NCBI RefSeq assembly: GCF_024349685.1
Contig: NZ_AP025944.1
Coordinates: 1,060,001-1,124,000 of the forward strand
DNA from: Pseudomonas sp. LRP2-20
GTDB lineage: Bacteria; Pseudomonadota; Gammaproteobacteria; Pseudomonadales; Pseudomonadaceae
DNA length: 64,000 bases
Direction: 5' to 3'
Part shown: positions 1 to 10,500 of the stretch, one piece after another
How positions within the stretch are numbered: position 1 is the stretch's first letter
How the letters are laid out: each line of letters opens with the position of its first letter
Notes under the pieces: model-generated
The model's database searches: none
Seen by the model: only the letters and a program-made list of their open reading frames with translations
What the model was told of the DNA's origin: nothing
Position numbers and translations under genes: made by a program

Positions 1-643
1 TGATCTCGCAGCGGGTGCCGAACTCGGCCTGGCCTTTCGGGCGGATCGACACGTTGCAGTCGCAGCGCAGCGAGCCCTCGGCCATGTTGCCGTCGCAGAT
101 GCCCAGGTAGCGCACCAGGGCGTGGATGGCCTTGACGTAAGCCACGGCTTCCTTGGCGCTGCGCATGTCCGGCTCAGAGACGATTTCCAGCAGCGGCGTG
201 CCGGCACGGTTGAGGTCGATGCCGGTGGAGCCGCTGAAGTCTTCGTGCAGGCTCTTGCCGGCGTCCTCTTCCAGGTGCGCGCGGGTGACACCGATGCGCT
301 TGATGGTGCCGTCTTCCAGGGCGATGTCCAGGTGGCCCTTGCCGACGATCGGCAGGTCCATCTGGCTGATCTGGTAGCCCTTGGGCAGGTCGGGGTAGAA
401 GTAGTTCTTGCGCGCGAACACGTTGCGCTTGCCGATCTCGGCATCGATCGCCAGGCCGAACATGCAGGCCATGCGCACGGCTTCCTGGTTCAGCACCGGC
501 AGTACGCCGGGCATGCCCAGGTCAACCAGGCTGGCCTGGGTGTTCGGCTCGGAGCCGAAGGTGGTGGCGCTGCCGGAGAAGATCTTCGACTGGGTGGCCA
601 GCTGGGTATGAATCTCCAGCCCGATCACAACTTCCCATTGCAT
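1..643 (-). CDS. gatB: Asp-tRNA(Asn)/Glu-tRNA(Gln) amidotransferase subunit B, partial
   Basis: The N-terminal ~214 residues of GatB are present; the gene runs off the left edge of the window. The protein begins [15 protein letters not shown], the typical GatB opening, followed by [12 protein letters not shown] and [14 protein letters not shown]. GatB binds the misacylated tRNA within the cytoplasmic GatCAB complex that turns Glu-tRNA(Gln) and Asp-tRNA(Asn) into Gln- and Asn-tRNA. It follows gatA by 11 nt in the order gatC-gatA-gatB, so the three are probably cotranscribed. Confidence 0.97.
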   Translation of the reverse strand, partial: MQWEVVIGLEIHTQLATQSKIFSGSATTFGSEPNTQASLVDLGMPGVLPVLNQEAVRMACMFGLAIDAEIGKRNVFARKNYFYPDLPKGYQISQMDLPIVGKGHLDIALEDGTIKRIGVTRAHLEEDAGKSLHEDFSGSTGIDLNRAGTPLLEIVSEPDMRSAKEAVAYVKAIHALVRYLGICDGNMAEGSLRCDCNVSIRPKGQAEFGTRCEI

Positions 644-654
644 GTGTGAATTCC

Positions 655-2106
655 TCAGAAGCCGTTAGGGGCGCGGGTGTGCCAGTCGGTGACTTGCTGG
701 TAACGGTGCGCGACGTTGAGCAGGCGGCCTTCCTGGAAGTACGGGGCCAGCAGCTGCACGCCGACCGGCAGGCCATCGACGAAGCCGGCTGGCATCGACA
801 GGCCGGGCAGGCCCGCCAGGTTGGCGGTGATGGTGTAGACGTCTTCCAGGTACGCGGCGACCGGGTCGCTGCTCTTGGCGCCCAGCTTCCAGGCCGGGTT
901 CGGCGTGGTCGGGCCGAGGATCAGGTCGACATCGTTGAAGGCGGCCATGAAGTCGTTCTTGATCAGGCGGCGGATCTGCTGCGCCTTGACGTAGTAGGCG
1001 TCATAGTAGCCGGCCGACAGGGCGTAGGTGCCGACCATGATGCGGCGCTGCACTTCGGCGCCGAAGCCTTCGCCACGGGAACGCTTGTACAGGTCGGTGA
1101 GGTCTTTCGGCTCTTCGCAGCGGTAGCCGAAGCGCACGCCGTCGAAACGCGACAGGTTGGAGGAGGCCTCGGCCGGGGCGATCACGTAGTACGCCGGAAT
1201 GGCGTGCTGCATGTTCGGCAGGCTGATTTCCTTGACCACCGCGCCGAGCTTTTCCAGCTCCTTGACGCTGGCCTGGACCAGTTCGGCAATGCGCGGGTCG
1301 AGGCCGGCGCCGAAGTATTCCTTCGGCAGGCCGATGCGCAGGCCCTGCAGCGAGCCATTGAGGCTGGCGCTGTAGTCCGGCACCGGCTCATCGATGCTGG
1401 TGGAATCCTTGGCGTCGAAGCCGGCCATGCCTTGCAGCAGCAGGGCGCAGTCTTCGGCGGTGCGTGCCAGTGGGCCACCCTGGTCGAGGCTGGAGGCGTA
1501 GGCGATCATGCCCCAGCGCGACACACGACCGTACGTCGGCTTGAGGCCGGTGAGGTTGGTCAGTGCTGCCGGCTGGCGGATCGAGCCGCCGGTGTCGGTG
1601 CCGGTGGTGGCCGGCAGCAAGCGCGCGGCCACGGCCGCGGCCGAACCGCCGGACGAGCCGCCTGGCACGTGCTCGAGGTTCCACGGGTTCTTCACCGCAC
1701 CGTAGTGGCTGGATTCGTTGGCCGAACCCATGGCGAATTCGTCCATGTTGGTCTTGCCCAGGGTGACCATGCCGGCTTCGGCCAGCTTGGCGACCACGGT
1801 GGCGTCATATGGCGCCTTGAAGTTGTCGAGCATCTTCGAGCCGCAGCTGGTGCGTACGCCGAGAGTGCAGAACAGGTCTTTGTGGGCGATCGGAGCACCC
1901 AGCAGCGCACCGGTCTCGCCAGCGGCGCGACGGGCGTCGGCGGCGCGTGCCTGGCCCAGGGCCAGTTCCTCGGTGACGCTGATGAAGCTGTTGATCTGTG
2001 GGTCGATCTGCTTGACGCGCGCCAGCAGGGCGCCGGTCAGCTCTTCGGAGGAAAACGACTTGTCGGCGAGTCCGCGGGCGATCTCGGCCAGGGTCAATTC
2101 ATGCAT
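655..2106 (-). CDS. gatA: Asp-tRNA(Asn)/Glu-tRNA(Gln) amidotransferase subunit A
   Basis: This is a 483-residue, full-length amidase-signature subunit of GatCAB. It hydrolyses glutamine and passes the ammonia to GatB. The Ser-cisSer-Lys triad is readable: Lys76 in APIAHKDLF, Ser151 in [11 protein letters not shown], and the nucleophile Ser175 in [13 protein letters not shown]. It starts [13 protein letters not shown]. It lies between gatC (15 nt upstream) and gatB (11 nt downstream) in one minus-strand operon. Nothing is missing or unusual. Confidence 0.98.
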   Translation of the reverse strand: MHELTLAEIARGLADKSFSSEELTGALLARVKQIDPQINSFISVTEELALGQARAADARRAAGETGALLGAPIAHKDLFCTLGVRTSCGSKMLDNFKAPYDATVVAKLAEAGMVTLGKTNMDEFAMGSANESSHYGAVKNPWNLEHVPGGSSGGSAAAVAARLLPATTGTDTGGSIRQPAALTNLTGLKPTYGRVSRWGMIAYASSLDQGGPLARTAEDCALLLQGMAGFDAKDSTSIDEPVPDYSASLNGSLQGLRIGLPKEYFGAGLDPRIAELVQASVKELEKLGAVVKEISLPNMQHAIPAYYVIAPAEASSNLSRFDGVRFGYRCEEPKDLTDLYKRSRGEGFGAEVQRRIMVGTYALSAGYYDAYYVKAQQIRRLIKNDFMAAFNDVDLILGPTTPNPAWKLGAKSSDPVAAYLEDVYTITANLAGLPGLSMPAGFVDGLPVGVQLLAPYFQEGRLLNVAHRYQQVTDWHTRAPNGF

Positions 2107-2121
2107 GGCAGGCTCTATCCC

Positions 2122-2409
2122 TTACTCGATGACTTTGGGAACCAGGTACAGACCGCTTTCGGTCGAGGGTGCGATGGCCTGGTAGGCGTCGCGCTGGTTG
2201 CTTTCGGTGACCTGGTCGGGACGCAGGCGCTGGCTGGCCTCCAGGGGGTGGGCCAGGGGCTCGATGCCGTTGGTATCGACCGCTTGCATCTGGTCGACCA
2301 GGCCGAGAATGCTGTTCAGGGCGTCAGTAATGCGTGGCAGTTCGCCGTCATTCAGGCCCAGGCGGGCCAGATGGGCGATCTTTTCCACGTCGCTGCGTTC
2401 AAGCGCCAT
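2122..2409 (-). CDS. gatC: Asp-tRNA(Asn)/Glu-tRNA(Gln) amidotransferase subunit C
   Basis: GatC is the small scaffold subunit (95 residues) that holds GatA against GatB. The start chosen is the ATG giving [19 protein letters not shown], the usual GatC N-terminus; it has a GGAG-type ribosome-binding site. The open frame extends 20 codons further upstream, but that stretch does not look like GatC. It is the first gene of the gatCAB operon, and its promoter must lie in the ~200 bp shared with divergent mreB. Confidence 0.95.
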   Translation of the reverse strand: MALERSDVEKIAHLARLGLNDGELPRITDALNSILGLVDQMQAVDTNGIEPLAHPLEASQRLRPDQVTESNQRDAYQAIAPSTESGLYLVPKVIE

Positions 2410-2454
2410 GGTGATCTCCAGGGGAAACAAAGAACGGAATAGGGTCCGCGGTGA

Positions 2455-3651
<1,197 letters not shown>

Positions 3652-3677
3652 TCCTTGCTGCTTTCGAGCGCCCGGTT

Positions 3678-3706
3678 TACAGGTAGCACGTGCAGTGCTA
3701 CCTGTA
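3678..3706 (+). other. Strong hairpin between mreB and mreC
   Basis: A perfect 12-bp stem, TACAGGTAGCAC with GTGCTACCTGTA, encloses a 5-nt loop, 26 bp after the mreB stop. No run of T follows, so it is not a classical terminator. It could protect the mreB 3' end or partly attenuate transcription into mreCD, which would favour MreB over the membrane subunits. The structure is seen; the role is inferred. Confidence 0.55.
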
Positions 3707-3773
3707 TGCGCTGGGCTGGCGTCCATCCGGGCGTCGTTTCCGTCAACCCGCAACCAGGCTGGTGCGTTGTCCC

Positions 3774-3818
3774 ATGTCCAATGACCTCCTGAGTCGTCCA
3801 CGAGGAACGGCCCATTAA
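3774..3818 (+). other. 14-codon leader ORF overlapping the mreC start
   Basis: An ATG opens a 14-residue frame (MSNDLLSRPRGTAH) whose TAA stop overlaps the ATT start of mreC by one base. This geometry resembles stop/start translational coupling. No clear Shine-Dalgarno precedes its ATG, so translation is uncertain and it may be chance. Confidence 0.25.
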
Positions 3819-4851
3819 ACCGCTTTTTTCCAAGGGCCCTTCGCTGGGCGTTCGCCTGCTGGTACTGGTGGTGCTGTCGGTCGCGTTGATGGTTGTCGAC
3901 GCGCGTTTCGACGTGCTCAAGCCGGTGCGCAGCCAGATGGGCCTGGTGCTCATGGAATCGTACTGGATCACCGACCTGCCGCAGCGTATGTGGCAAGGCG
4001 TGGCGGGCCAGTTCGGCAGCCGCACCGAGCTGATCGCCGAAAACGAAAAACTCAAGACCGAAGCCCTGCTGCTGCAGGGGCGCCTGCAGAAGCTGGCGGC
4101 CCTGACCGAGCAGAATGTGCGCTTGCGCGAGTTGCTCAACTCCTCGGCGCTGGTCAACGAGAAGGTCGAAGTGGCCGAGCTGATCGGTGTCGACCCCAAC
4201 CCGTTCACCCACCGCATCCTGATCAACAAGGGTGAGCGTGATGGCGTGTTTCTCGGCCAGCCGGTGCTCGATGCCCGTGGCCTGATGGGCCAGGTGGTCG
4301 AGCTGATGCCGTATACCTCACGCGTCCTGCTGCTGACCGACACCACCCACAGCATCCCTGTGCAGGTCAACCGCAACGGCCTGCGCGCCATCGCCAGCGG
4401 TACTGGCAACCCGGAACGCCTGGAGCTGCGCCATGTCGCCGACACTGCCGACATCAAGGAAGGCGACCTGCTGGTGAGCTCCGGCATGGGCCAACGCTTC
4501 CCGGCCGGCTACCCGGTGGCCACGGTCAACGAGGTGATCCACGACTCCGGCCAGCCGTTCGCCATCGTCCGCGCCATTCCTACCGCCGCGCTCAACCGCA
4601 GCCGTTACATGTTGCTGGTATTCAGTGATCGCCGTACCCCCGAGCAGCGCGCCACCGATGCGGCAATTGCCCAGGAAGAAGCCGATCGCAAAGGTGCTGG
4701 CCAACCTGCCGCAAACCCCGAGCACCCGGCAGCAGCCCCGGTGCAGCCAGCGGCTCCGGCAGCTGCGGCTCCGGCTCCTGCAGCCCCTGCCGCAGCGCCC
4801 GCCAGCCCCGCCGCTGCGCCAGCGGCACCCGCCCATCCACGGAGGCAATGA
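3814..4851 (+). CDS. mreC: Rod shape-determining protein MreC, ATT start
   Basis: MreC is a bitopic inner-membrane protein whose periplasmic beta-domains activate the PBP2-RodA elongation complex. Visible parts are a short cytoplasmic N-terminus, one membrane segment (LLVLVVLSVALMVV), a coiled coil (about 80-115), the beta-domain core, and a long Ala/Pro tail over the last ~50 residues. Between the in-frame stop at 3790-3792 and GTG 3868 there is no ATG, GTG or TTG, and GTG 3868 lies inside the membrane segment. ATT 3814 follows GAGGA by 7 nt and gives the expected (M)IKPLFSKGPSLG, so ATT is called as the start: 345 residues. Confidence 0.9.
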   Translation: MKPLFSKGPSLGVRLLVLVVLSVALMVVDARFDVLKPVRSQMGLVLMESYWITDLPQRMWQGVAGQFGSRTELIAENEKLKTEALLLQGRLQKLAALTEQNVRLRELLNSSALVNEKVEVAELIGVDPNPFTHRILINKGERDGVFLGQPVLDARGLMGQVVELMPYTSRVLLLTDTTHSIPVQVNRNGLRAIASGTGNPERLELRHVADTADIKEGDLLVSSGMGQRFPAGYPVATVNEVIHDSGQPFAIVRAIPTAALNRSRYMLLVFSDRRTPEQRATDAAIAQEEADRKGAGQPAANPEHPAAAPVQPAAPAAAAPAPAAPAAAPASPAAAPAAPAHPRRQ

Positions 4852-5339
4852 TGGCCAAGTCGCGCCGTAACCACGGTTGGGTCATCTGGCTGACGTTCGC
4901 CATCGGCCTGCTGCTCAGCGTTTCGCCCATGCCGCAGTTCCTCGAAGTGTTCCGGCCGATGTGGCTGGCAATGCTGGTGTCGTTCTGGACCTTGAACGTG
5001 CCGAACAAGGTGGGCATGACCACCGCCTTCGTCCTGGGCCTGGCCGAGGACGTGCTGTATGGCACCTTGCTCGGGCAGAACGCGTTCATCCTCACCTTGA
5101 TCACGTTCCTGGTGCTTTCGCTGCAGCAGCGCCTGCGCATGTTCCCGCTGTGGCAGCAGAGCCTGGTGATCCTGGTGATCTTCGGTATCGCCCAGCTGAT
5201 ACAGCTGTGGCTCAGCGCGCTCACTGGCAACCGCCTGCCAACCCTGGCACTGGTCTGGTCAGCCGTGATCAGTGCCTTGCTCTGGCCCTGGATCAGCTTC
5301 GCCCTGCGCGACCTGCGCCGACGTTTGCATATCAACTGA
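4851..5339 (+). CDS. mreD: Rod shape-determining protein MreD
   Basis: MreD is a small polytopic inner-membrane partner of MreC in the elongasome. The 162 residues are almost all hydrophobic helices (for example WVIWLTFAIGLLLSVSP, LVILVIFGIAQLIQLWL). Two adjacent ATG codons are available, 4848 and 4851. GGAGG at 4841-4845 is only 2 nt from the first and 5 nt from the second, so the second is preferred; its first base is the last base of the mreC stop. The overlap implies coupled translation with mreC. Confidence 0.94.
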   Translation: MAKSRRNHGWVIWLTFAIGLLLSVSPMPQFLEVFRPMWLAMLVSFWTLNVPNKVGMTTAFVLGLAEDVLYGTLLGQNAFILTLITFLVLSLQQRLRMFPLWQQSLVILVIFGIAQLIQLWLSALTGNRLPTLALVWSAVISALLWPWISFALRDLRRRLHIN

Positions 5340-5372
5340 CGGCGCTGCCACCACTGACAGGGAGATGTCTGA

Positions 5373-5984
5373 ATGAAACCCCTCTACCTCGCCTCTGGCT
5401 CCCCGCGCCGGCGTGAACTGCTCGGCCAGATCGGCGTGCCGTTCACCGTCATCAGTGCACCCATCGATGAAACTCCGCTGCCGGGCGAAAGCGCCGAGGC
5501 CTATGTCGAACGCCTGGCCCGGGCCAAGGCCGAAGCCGGCCTGGCCACGCTTCAGGGCCCTGCCGTGGCGCTTGGCGCCGACACGGCAGTGGTGCTCGAT
5601 GGTCGTATTCTCGGCAAGCCGGAAAACCGTGAACATGCCCTGACGATGCTGGCCGACCTGGCTGGCCGCGAGCACCAGGTGCTGACGGCCGTGGCGTTGA
5701 GCGATGGCCAGCGCTGCGAGAGCCTGTGCGTCAGCAGCACGGTGCGTTTTCGCCCTGTCGATGGCGCAGAAGCCGAGCGCTATTGGGCCAGTGGCGAGCC
5801 AGCGGACAAGGCGGGCGGCTATGCCATCCAGGGCCTGGGCGCGGTGTTCGTCACCGGGCTCGAAGGCAGTTATTCGGCGGTGGTCGGCCTGCCGCTGTGC
5901 GAAACGGCCGACATGCTCGCCCGCTTCGGTATCGCCTGCTGGCAGGTACCGGCGCTTTTGCCGGAGGTAACAATCCAGCGGTAG
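5373..5984 (+). CDS. maf: Maf-family nucleoside triphosphate pyrophosphatase (YhdE type)
   Basis: Maf proteins hydrolyse dTTP/UTP or modified NTPs to monophosphates, as house-cleaning enzymes and division inhibitors. The 203-residue protein begins [17 protein letters not shown], the conserved SxSPRR substrate loop, and has the [20 protein letters not shown] block with the catalytic Asp. It lies 33 bp after mreD with a GGGAG ribosome-binding site. The order mreBCD-maf-rng is conserved in many gamma-proteobacteria. Exact nucleotide preference cannot be read from sequence. Confidence 0.95.
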   Translation: MKPLYLASGSPRRRELLGQIGVPFTVISAPIDETPLPGESAEAYVERLARAKAEAGLATLQGPAVALGADTAVVLDGRILGKPENREHALTMLADLAGREHQVLTAVALSDGQRCESLCVSSTVRFRPVDGAEAERYWASGEPADKAGGYAIQGLGAVFVTGLEGSYSAVVGLPLCETADMLARFGIACWQVPALLPEVTIQR

Positions 5985-6038
5985 CCAGCCCAGCACGCGC
6001 GATCCATCATTACCGAAGACCTTTGACGAGAGCCTGCC

Positions 6039-7496
6039 ATGAGTGAAGAGATCCTGATCAACATCACCCCGATGGAATCGCGTGTGGCGGTGGTGGAAAA
6101 CGGGGTGCTGCAGGAAGTGCATGTCGAGCGCACCCAACGTCGCGGCATCGTCGGCAATATCTACAAGGGCAAGGTGGTGCGGGTGCTGCCGGGCATGCAG
6201 GCAGCGTTCGTCGATATCGGCCTGGAGCGTGCCGCGTTCATCCATGCGTCGGAAATCTCCCAGCGCGAAGGCTCGGCAGTGGAGAACATCACCGCACTGG
6301 TGCACGAGGGCCAGGCCCTGGTGGTGCAGGTGACCAAGGACCCGATCGGTACCAAAGGCGCACGCCTGACCACGCAACTGTCGATCCCCTCGCGGTACCT
6401 GGTGTACATGCCACGCAGCAGCCATGTCGGCATTTCCCTGAAGATCGAAGATGAAGCCGAACGTGATCGCCTCAAGCAGGTGGTCAGCGACTGCATGGAC
6501 AGCGAGAACATCAAGGACGCCGGCGGCTTCATCCTGCGCACTGCCGCCGAGGGCGCGCGGGCCGAGGAAATCCTGCAGGACATCCGCTACCTGCGCCGCC
6601 TGTGGGAGCAGATCGGCAGCCAGATCAAGACCTGCGGCGCACCGACGGTCATTTATGAAGACCTCGGCCTGGCCCTGCGCACGCTGCGCGACCTGGTCAA
6701 CCCGAAGATCGAGAAGATCCGCATCGATTCGCGGGAAACCTTCCAGAAAACCACGCAGTTCGTCGCCGAACTAATGCCTGAAATCGCCGATCGCCTGGAG
6801 CATTACCCAGGCGAACGGCCGATCTTCGACCTGTATGGGGTCGAGGACGAAATCCAGCGCGCCCTGGAGCGCAAGGTGCCGCTCAAGTCCGGTGGCTACC
6901 TGGTGGTCGACCCGGCCGAGGCGATGACCACCATCGACGTCAACACGGGGGCGTTCGTCGGCCACCGCAACCTCGAAGAAACCATCTTCAAGACCAACCT
7001 CGAAGCCGCCACGGCCATCGCCCGGCAGCTGCGCCTGCGCAACATCGGCGGGATCATCATCATCGACTTCATCGACATGGAAGACGAAGAGCACCAGCGC
7101 CAGGTGCTGCGTACCCTGGAAAAACAGCTGGAACGCGATCACGCCAAGACCAATATCATCGGCATCACCGAACTGGGCCTGGTGCAGATGACCCGCAAAC
7201 GCACCCGCGAAAGCCTGGAGCAGGTGCTGTGCGAACCCTGCATCGCTTGCCAGGGCCGCGGCAAGCTGAAAACCCCCGAAACCATCTGTTACGAGATATT
7301 CCGCGAAATCCTCCGCGAAGCCCGTGCCTACCAGGCCGAAGGTTATCGCGTGCTGGCCAACCAGAAGGTGGTCGATCGCCTGCTGGACGAAGAATCCGGC
7401 AACGTTGCCGAACTGGAGACCTTCATTGGTCGAACCATTCGCTTTCAGGTCGAGTCGATGTATTCGCAGGAACAATATGATGTGGTGCTGCTCTGA
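6039..7496 (+). CDS. rng: Ribonuclease G
   Basis: RNase G is the endoribonuclease that matures the 5' end of 16S rRNA and decays some mRNAs. It is 485 residues long and lacks the C-terminal scaffold of RNase E, as expected. An S1 domain occupies about residues 38-128. Catalytic aspartates lie in TTIDVNTGAFVG (near 299) and IIIDFIDMED (near 342). The Zn-link cysteines are in CEPCIACQGRG near 400. It starts MSEEILINITPMESRVAVVE, with GACGAGAG upstream. It belongs to the mre-maf-rng-yhdP run. Confidence 0.98.
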   Translation: MSEEILINITPMESRVAVVENGVLQEVHVERTQRRGIVGNIYKGKVVRVLPGMQAAFVDIGLERAAFIHASEISQREGSAVENITALVHEGQALVVQVTKDPIGTKGARLTTQLSIPSRYLVYMPRSSHVGISLKIEDEAERDRLKQVVSDCMDSENIKDAGGFILRTAAEGARAEEILQDIRYLRRLWEQIGSQIKTCGAPTVIYEDLGLALRTLRDLVNPKIEKIRIDSRETFQKTTQFVAELMPEIADRLEHYPGERPIFDLYGVEDEIQRALERKVPLKSGGYLVVDPAEAMTTIDVNTGAFVGHRNLEETIFKTNLEAATAIARQLRLRNIGGIIIIDFIDMEDEEHQRQVLRTLEKQLERDHAKTNIIGITELGLVQMTRKRTRESLEQVLCEPCIACQGRGKLKTPETICYEIFREILREARAYQAEGYRVLANQKVVDRLLDEESGNVAELETFIGRTIRFQVESMYSQEQYDVVLL

Positions 7497-7578
7497 GGCG
7501 TTCTGATAACCACCCAGGATCGCTCTGGCTGGCAAAATCGGCACGTCGGGCCATGATGGATAAACGACCTGGAGGGCC

Positions 7579-10500
7579 ATGGCCATGGGACGTCTGAACC
7601 GCGTTCTTGTTGCCTTGACCCGCTGGGGGCTGGGCATCTGCGCGCTGCTCGCGGTGCTGGTGGCGTTGTATGTCAGTCTCGGTCGCGAGCTGGTGCCACT
7701 GGTGGCCGAATACCGTGCCGACGTCGAAAGCAAGGCCGAACAGGCCCTGGGCCTGCCCGTGCATGTGGGGGCTCTGGAAGGGCATTGGAGTGGCCTGGCG
7801 CCGGTATTGCGCGTGCGTGACCTGCAACTGGGCGAGGGTGCTTCGGCTCTGCGCCTGGATGACGTCAAGGTGGTGCCCGACCTGTGGGCCAGCCTGACGT
7901 CCCGCGAGGTGCGCCTGGCGCGCATCGAACTCGGCGGCCTGCAATTGATTCTGCGGGAGGATGAGCAGGGAGGCTGGGCCCTCGAAGGGTTACCGAAAAA
8001 AGACGACGCGCCGCTGGACCCCGCCGAAATGCTGCAGCGCCTGCGCCAACTGGGCCGCATCGATGTGTTCGACAGTCAGGTTACCCTGCAGCCCTGGCAG
8101 CGTGACCCGGTGACCCTCACCTATGTCAGCGTCGGTCTGCAGGCCGGCGCATCCCGCCAGGCCCTGGACCTGCGTGCGACCTTGCCCGATGGCCAGCCGC
8201 TTGCGGTCAACCTGCGCAGCCGGGCAAGCGCCAAGGCCTGGCGCGACGGTGAGGTCGAGGCCTACCTGAGCCTGCCGCAGAGCGACTGGGCGCGGTGGTT
8301 GCCACCGCGTTTGCTGGGCCAGTGGCGGGCCGAGGCGCTGAAGGCCGGTGGCGAGTTCTGGGTGGACTGGAGCAAGGGCCAGTTGCAGCAGGCGGTGGTC
8401 CGCCTCAATGCCCCGCAACTGCAGGGTGCCTACGCCGAACGCAAGGCCGTGGCCCTGGACAATCTCGCCTTGTCCGCCTGGTTCCAGCGCCGCGATCAGG
8501 GCTTCGACGTGGTGGTGGATTCACTCGCTGCAAGCATTGGCAAGACCCGCTGGGAATCGCACCTGCAAGTGAACCAGCGGCTCGGCGATGACCCGGCGGG
8601 CGAAACCTGGCAAGTGCAGGCCGACCGCCTTGACCTCACCCCGTTGACCCCGTTGATCGAGGCATTGGCCCCCTTGCCGGACAAGCTCATGACTGTGGTC
8701 GATGCGCTGAAGGTGACTGGCGCCCTGCGTAACGTTCGCCTGGAAGCACGGCCAAAAGCCGAGGGCGACCAGCGCCTGCAGTTTGCCGCGAATCTGGAGA
8801 GGGTCGGTTTCGATGCCTACCATGGCGCACCGGCGGCCGGTAATGTCAGTGGCAGCATCAGTGGTGATCTCGGGCATGGCGAGCTGCGCCTCGATACTGA
8901 CGCGTTCATGCTGCATTTGTATCCAATCTTCGCCAAACCCTGGCATTACCAGAAGGCCAATGCGCGCCTGACCTGGGCCCTCGACAAGCACGGCTTCACG
9001 CTCATCGCGCCCTACCTCAAGGTGCTGGGCGAGGAAGGCAAGATTGCCGGCGACTTCCTGATTCGCCTGCTGTTCGACGAAGGCACTGAAAGCTACATGG
9101 ACCTGCGTGTCGGCCTGACCGAAGGCGATGGCCGCTACACCGCCAAATACCTGCCTGAAGTGCTGAGCCCGGCCCTCGACGAATGGTTGCGCAGCGCCAT
9201 CGTCAAGGGCAATGTCGACCAGGGCTATTTCCAGTACCAGGGCTCGTTGAACCACGGCGCCGCGCCGGAAGCACGCAGCATCAGCCTGTTCTTCAAGGTC
9301 CACGACGCCGCGCTGGACTTCCAGCCTGGCTGGCCGCAGGTGCAGCAGGTGGACGGCGATGTGCTGATCGAAGACAGCGGCGTGCGCATCAAGGCCAGCA
9401 AGGGCTTGCTGCTCGACACCCAGGTCAGCGACGTCAGTGTGAATATTCCCCATGTCGACAGCGGCCAGCACAGTCACCTGTACCTCGACGGTGATTTCGA
9501 TGGCAGCCTCGGCGATGGCTTGAAGATTCTCAAGGAAGCACCGATCGGCACCGGCGAGATCTTCGCCGGCTGGGAAGGCGAGGGCCCCCTCAAGGGCAAG
9601 CTCAAGCTCGACGTCCCCCTGGCCCACGGCGAGCGGCCAAAAGTGCTGGTGGACTTCGCCACTGCCGATGCACACCTGAAAGTTGCCCCGCCCAGCCTGG
9701 ACCTGACGCGGCTGAAGGGTGACTTCAGCTTCGACTTCGACAAGGGCCTGAGCGGCAAGAACATCAGCCTGCAGGTATTCGGCAAGCCGGCCACTGCGCA
9801 GATCAGCGCCGAGGGCCAGCCCGGGCAGATGCAGACACGCATCAATGCCAGCGGCCAGGCCTCACTGAAGTCACTGACCGACTGGTTGCAGTTCAAGCAG
9901 ACCTTGCCCGCCTCTGGTGATCTGCCCTACCAGTTGCAGCTTAATCTGGGCAGCCGCGACAACAGCTTGAATGTCAGCTCTTCGCTCAAGGGCCTGGCCA
10001 TCGACCTGCCAGCGCCATTCGGCAAGGCGGCGGCGGATACCCGCGACAGCCGTTTCAGCATGAACCTGCAAGGGCCAGAACGGCGTTTTGATGCGGCTTA
10101 CGCCGATCTCGCCCGTTTCGCCTACGCCGCACCGGCCGACAAGCTGGGCCAAGGTCGCGGCGAATTGCTGCTCGGTGCCGGGCAGGCGCAGTTGCCGGCG
10201 GGCCAGGGGCTGCGGGTGAAAGGGCGGCTGGAAAGCCTGGACCTGGCGCCCTGGCAGCAACAGGCCGCACGCTTTGCCGGTGACGACCCCGGTGGCAATG
10301 CCCGGCAGAACCTGCAGAGCGTCGACCTGAGCATCGGCCAGCTGAAAGCTTTCGGCATGGACCTGAACCAGGCCGTGGTGCGGCTGGCCCGTGGTGGCCA
10401 GGCCTGGGACCTGCGCCTGGACAGCAAGGAAGTCATCGGCAACGCGCGCGTGCCAGATGCCAAGGCTGCGCCGATGACCGTGCGCCTGCAGACCCTGCGC

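Noticed and set aside
646..2442. A 598-codon open frame antisense to gatA and gatC
   Set aside because: gatA and gatC on the other strand have complete motifs; the antisense frame is a by-product of high GC and third-position bias, with no family resemblance.
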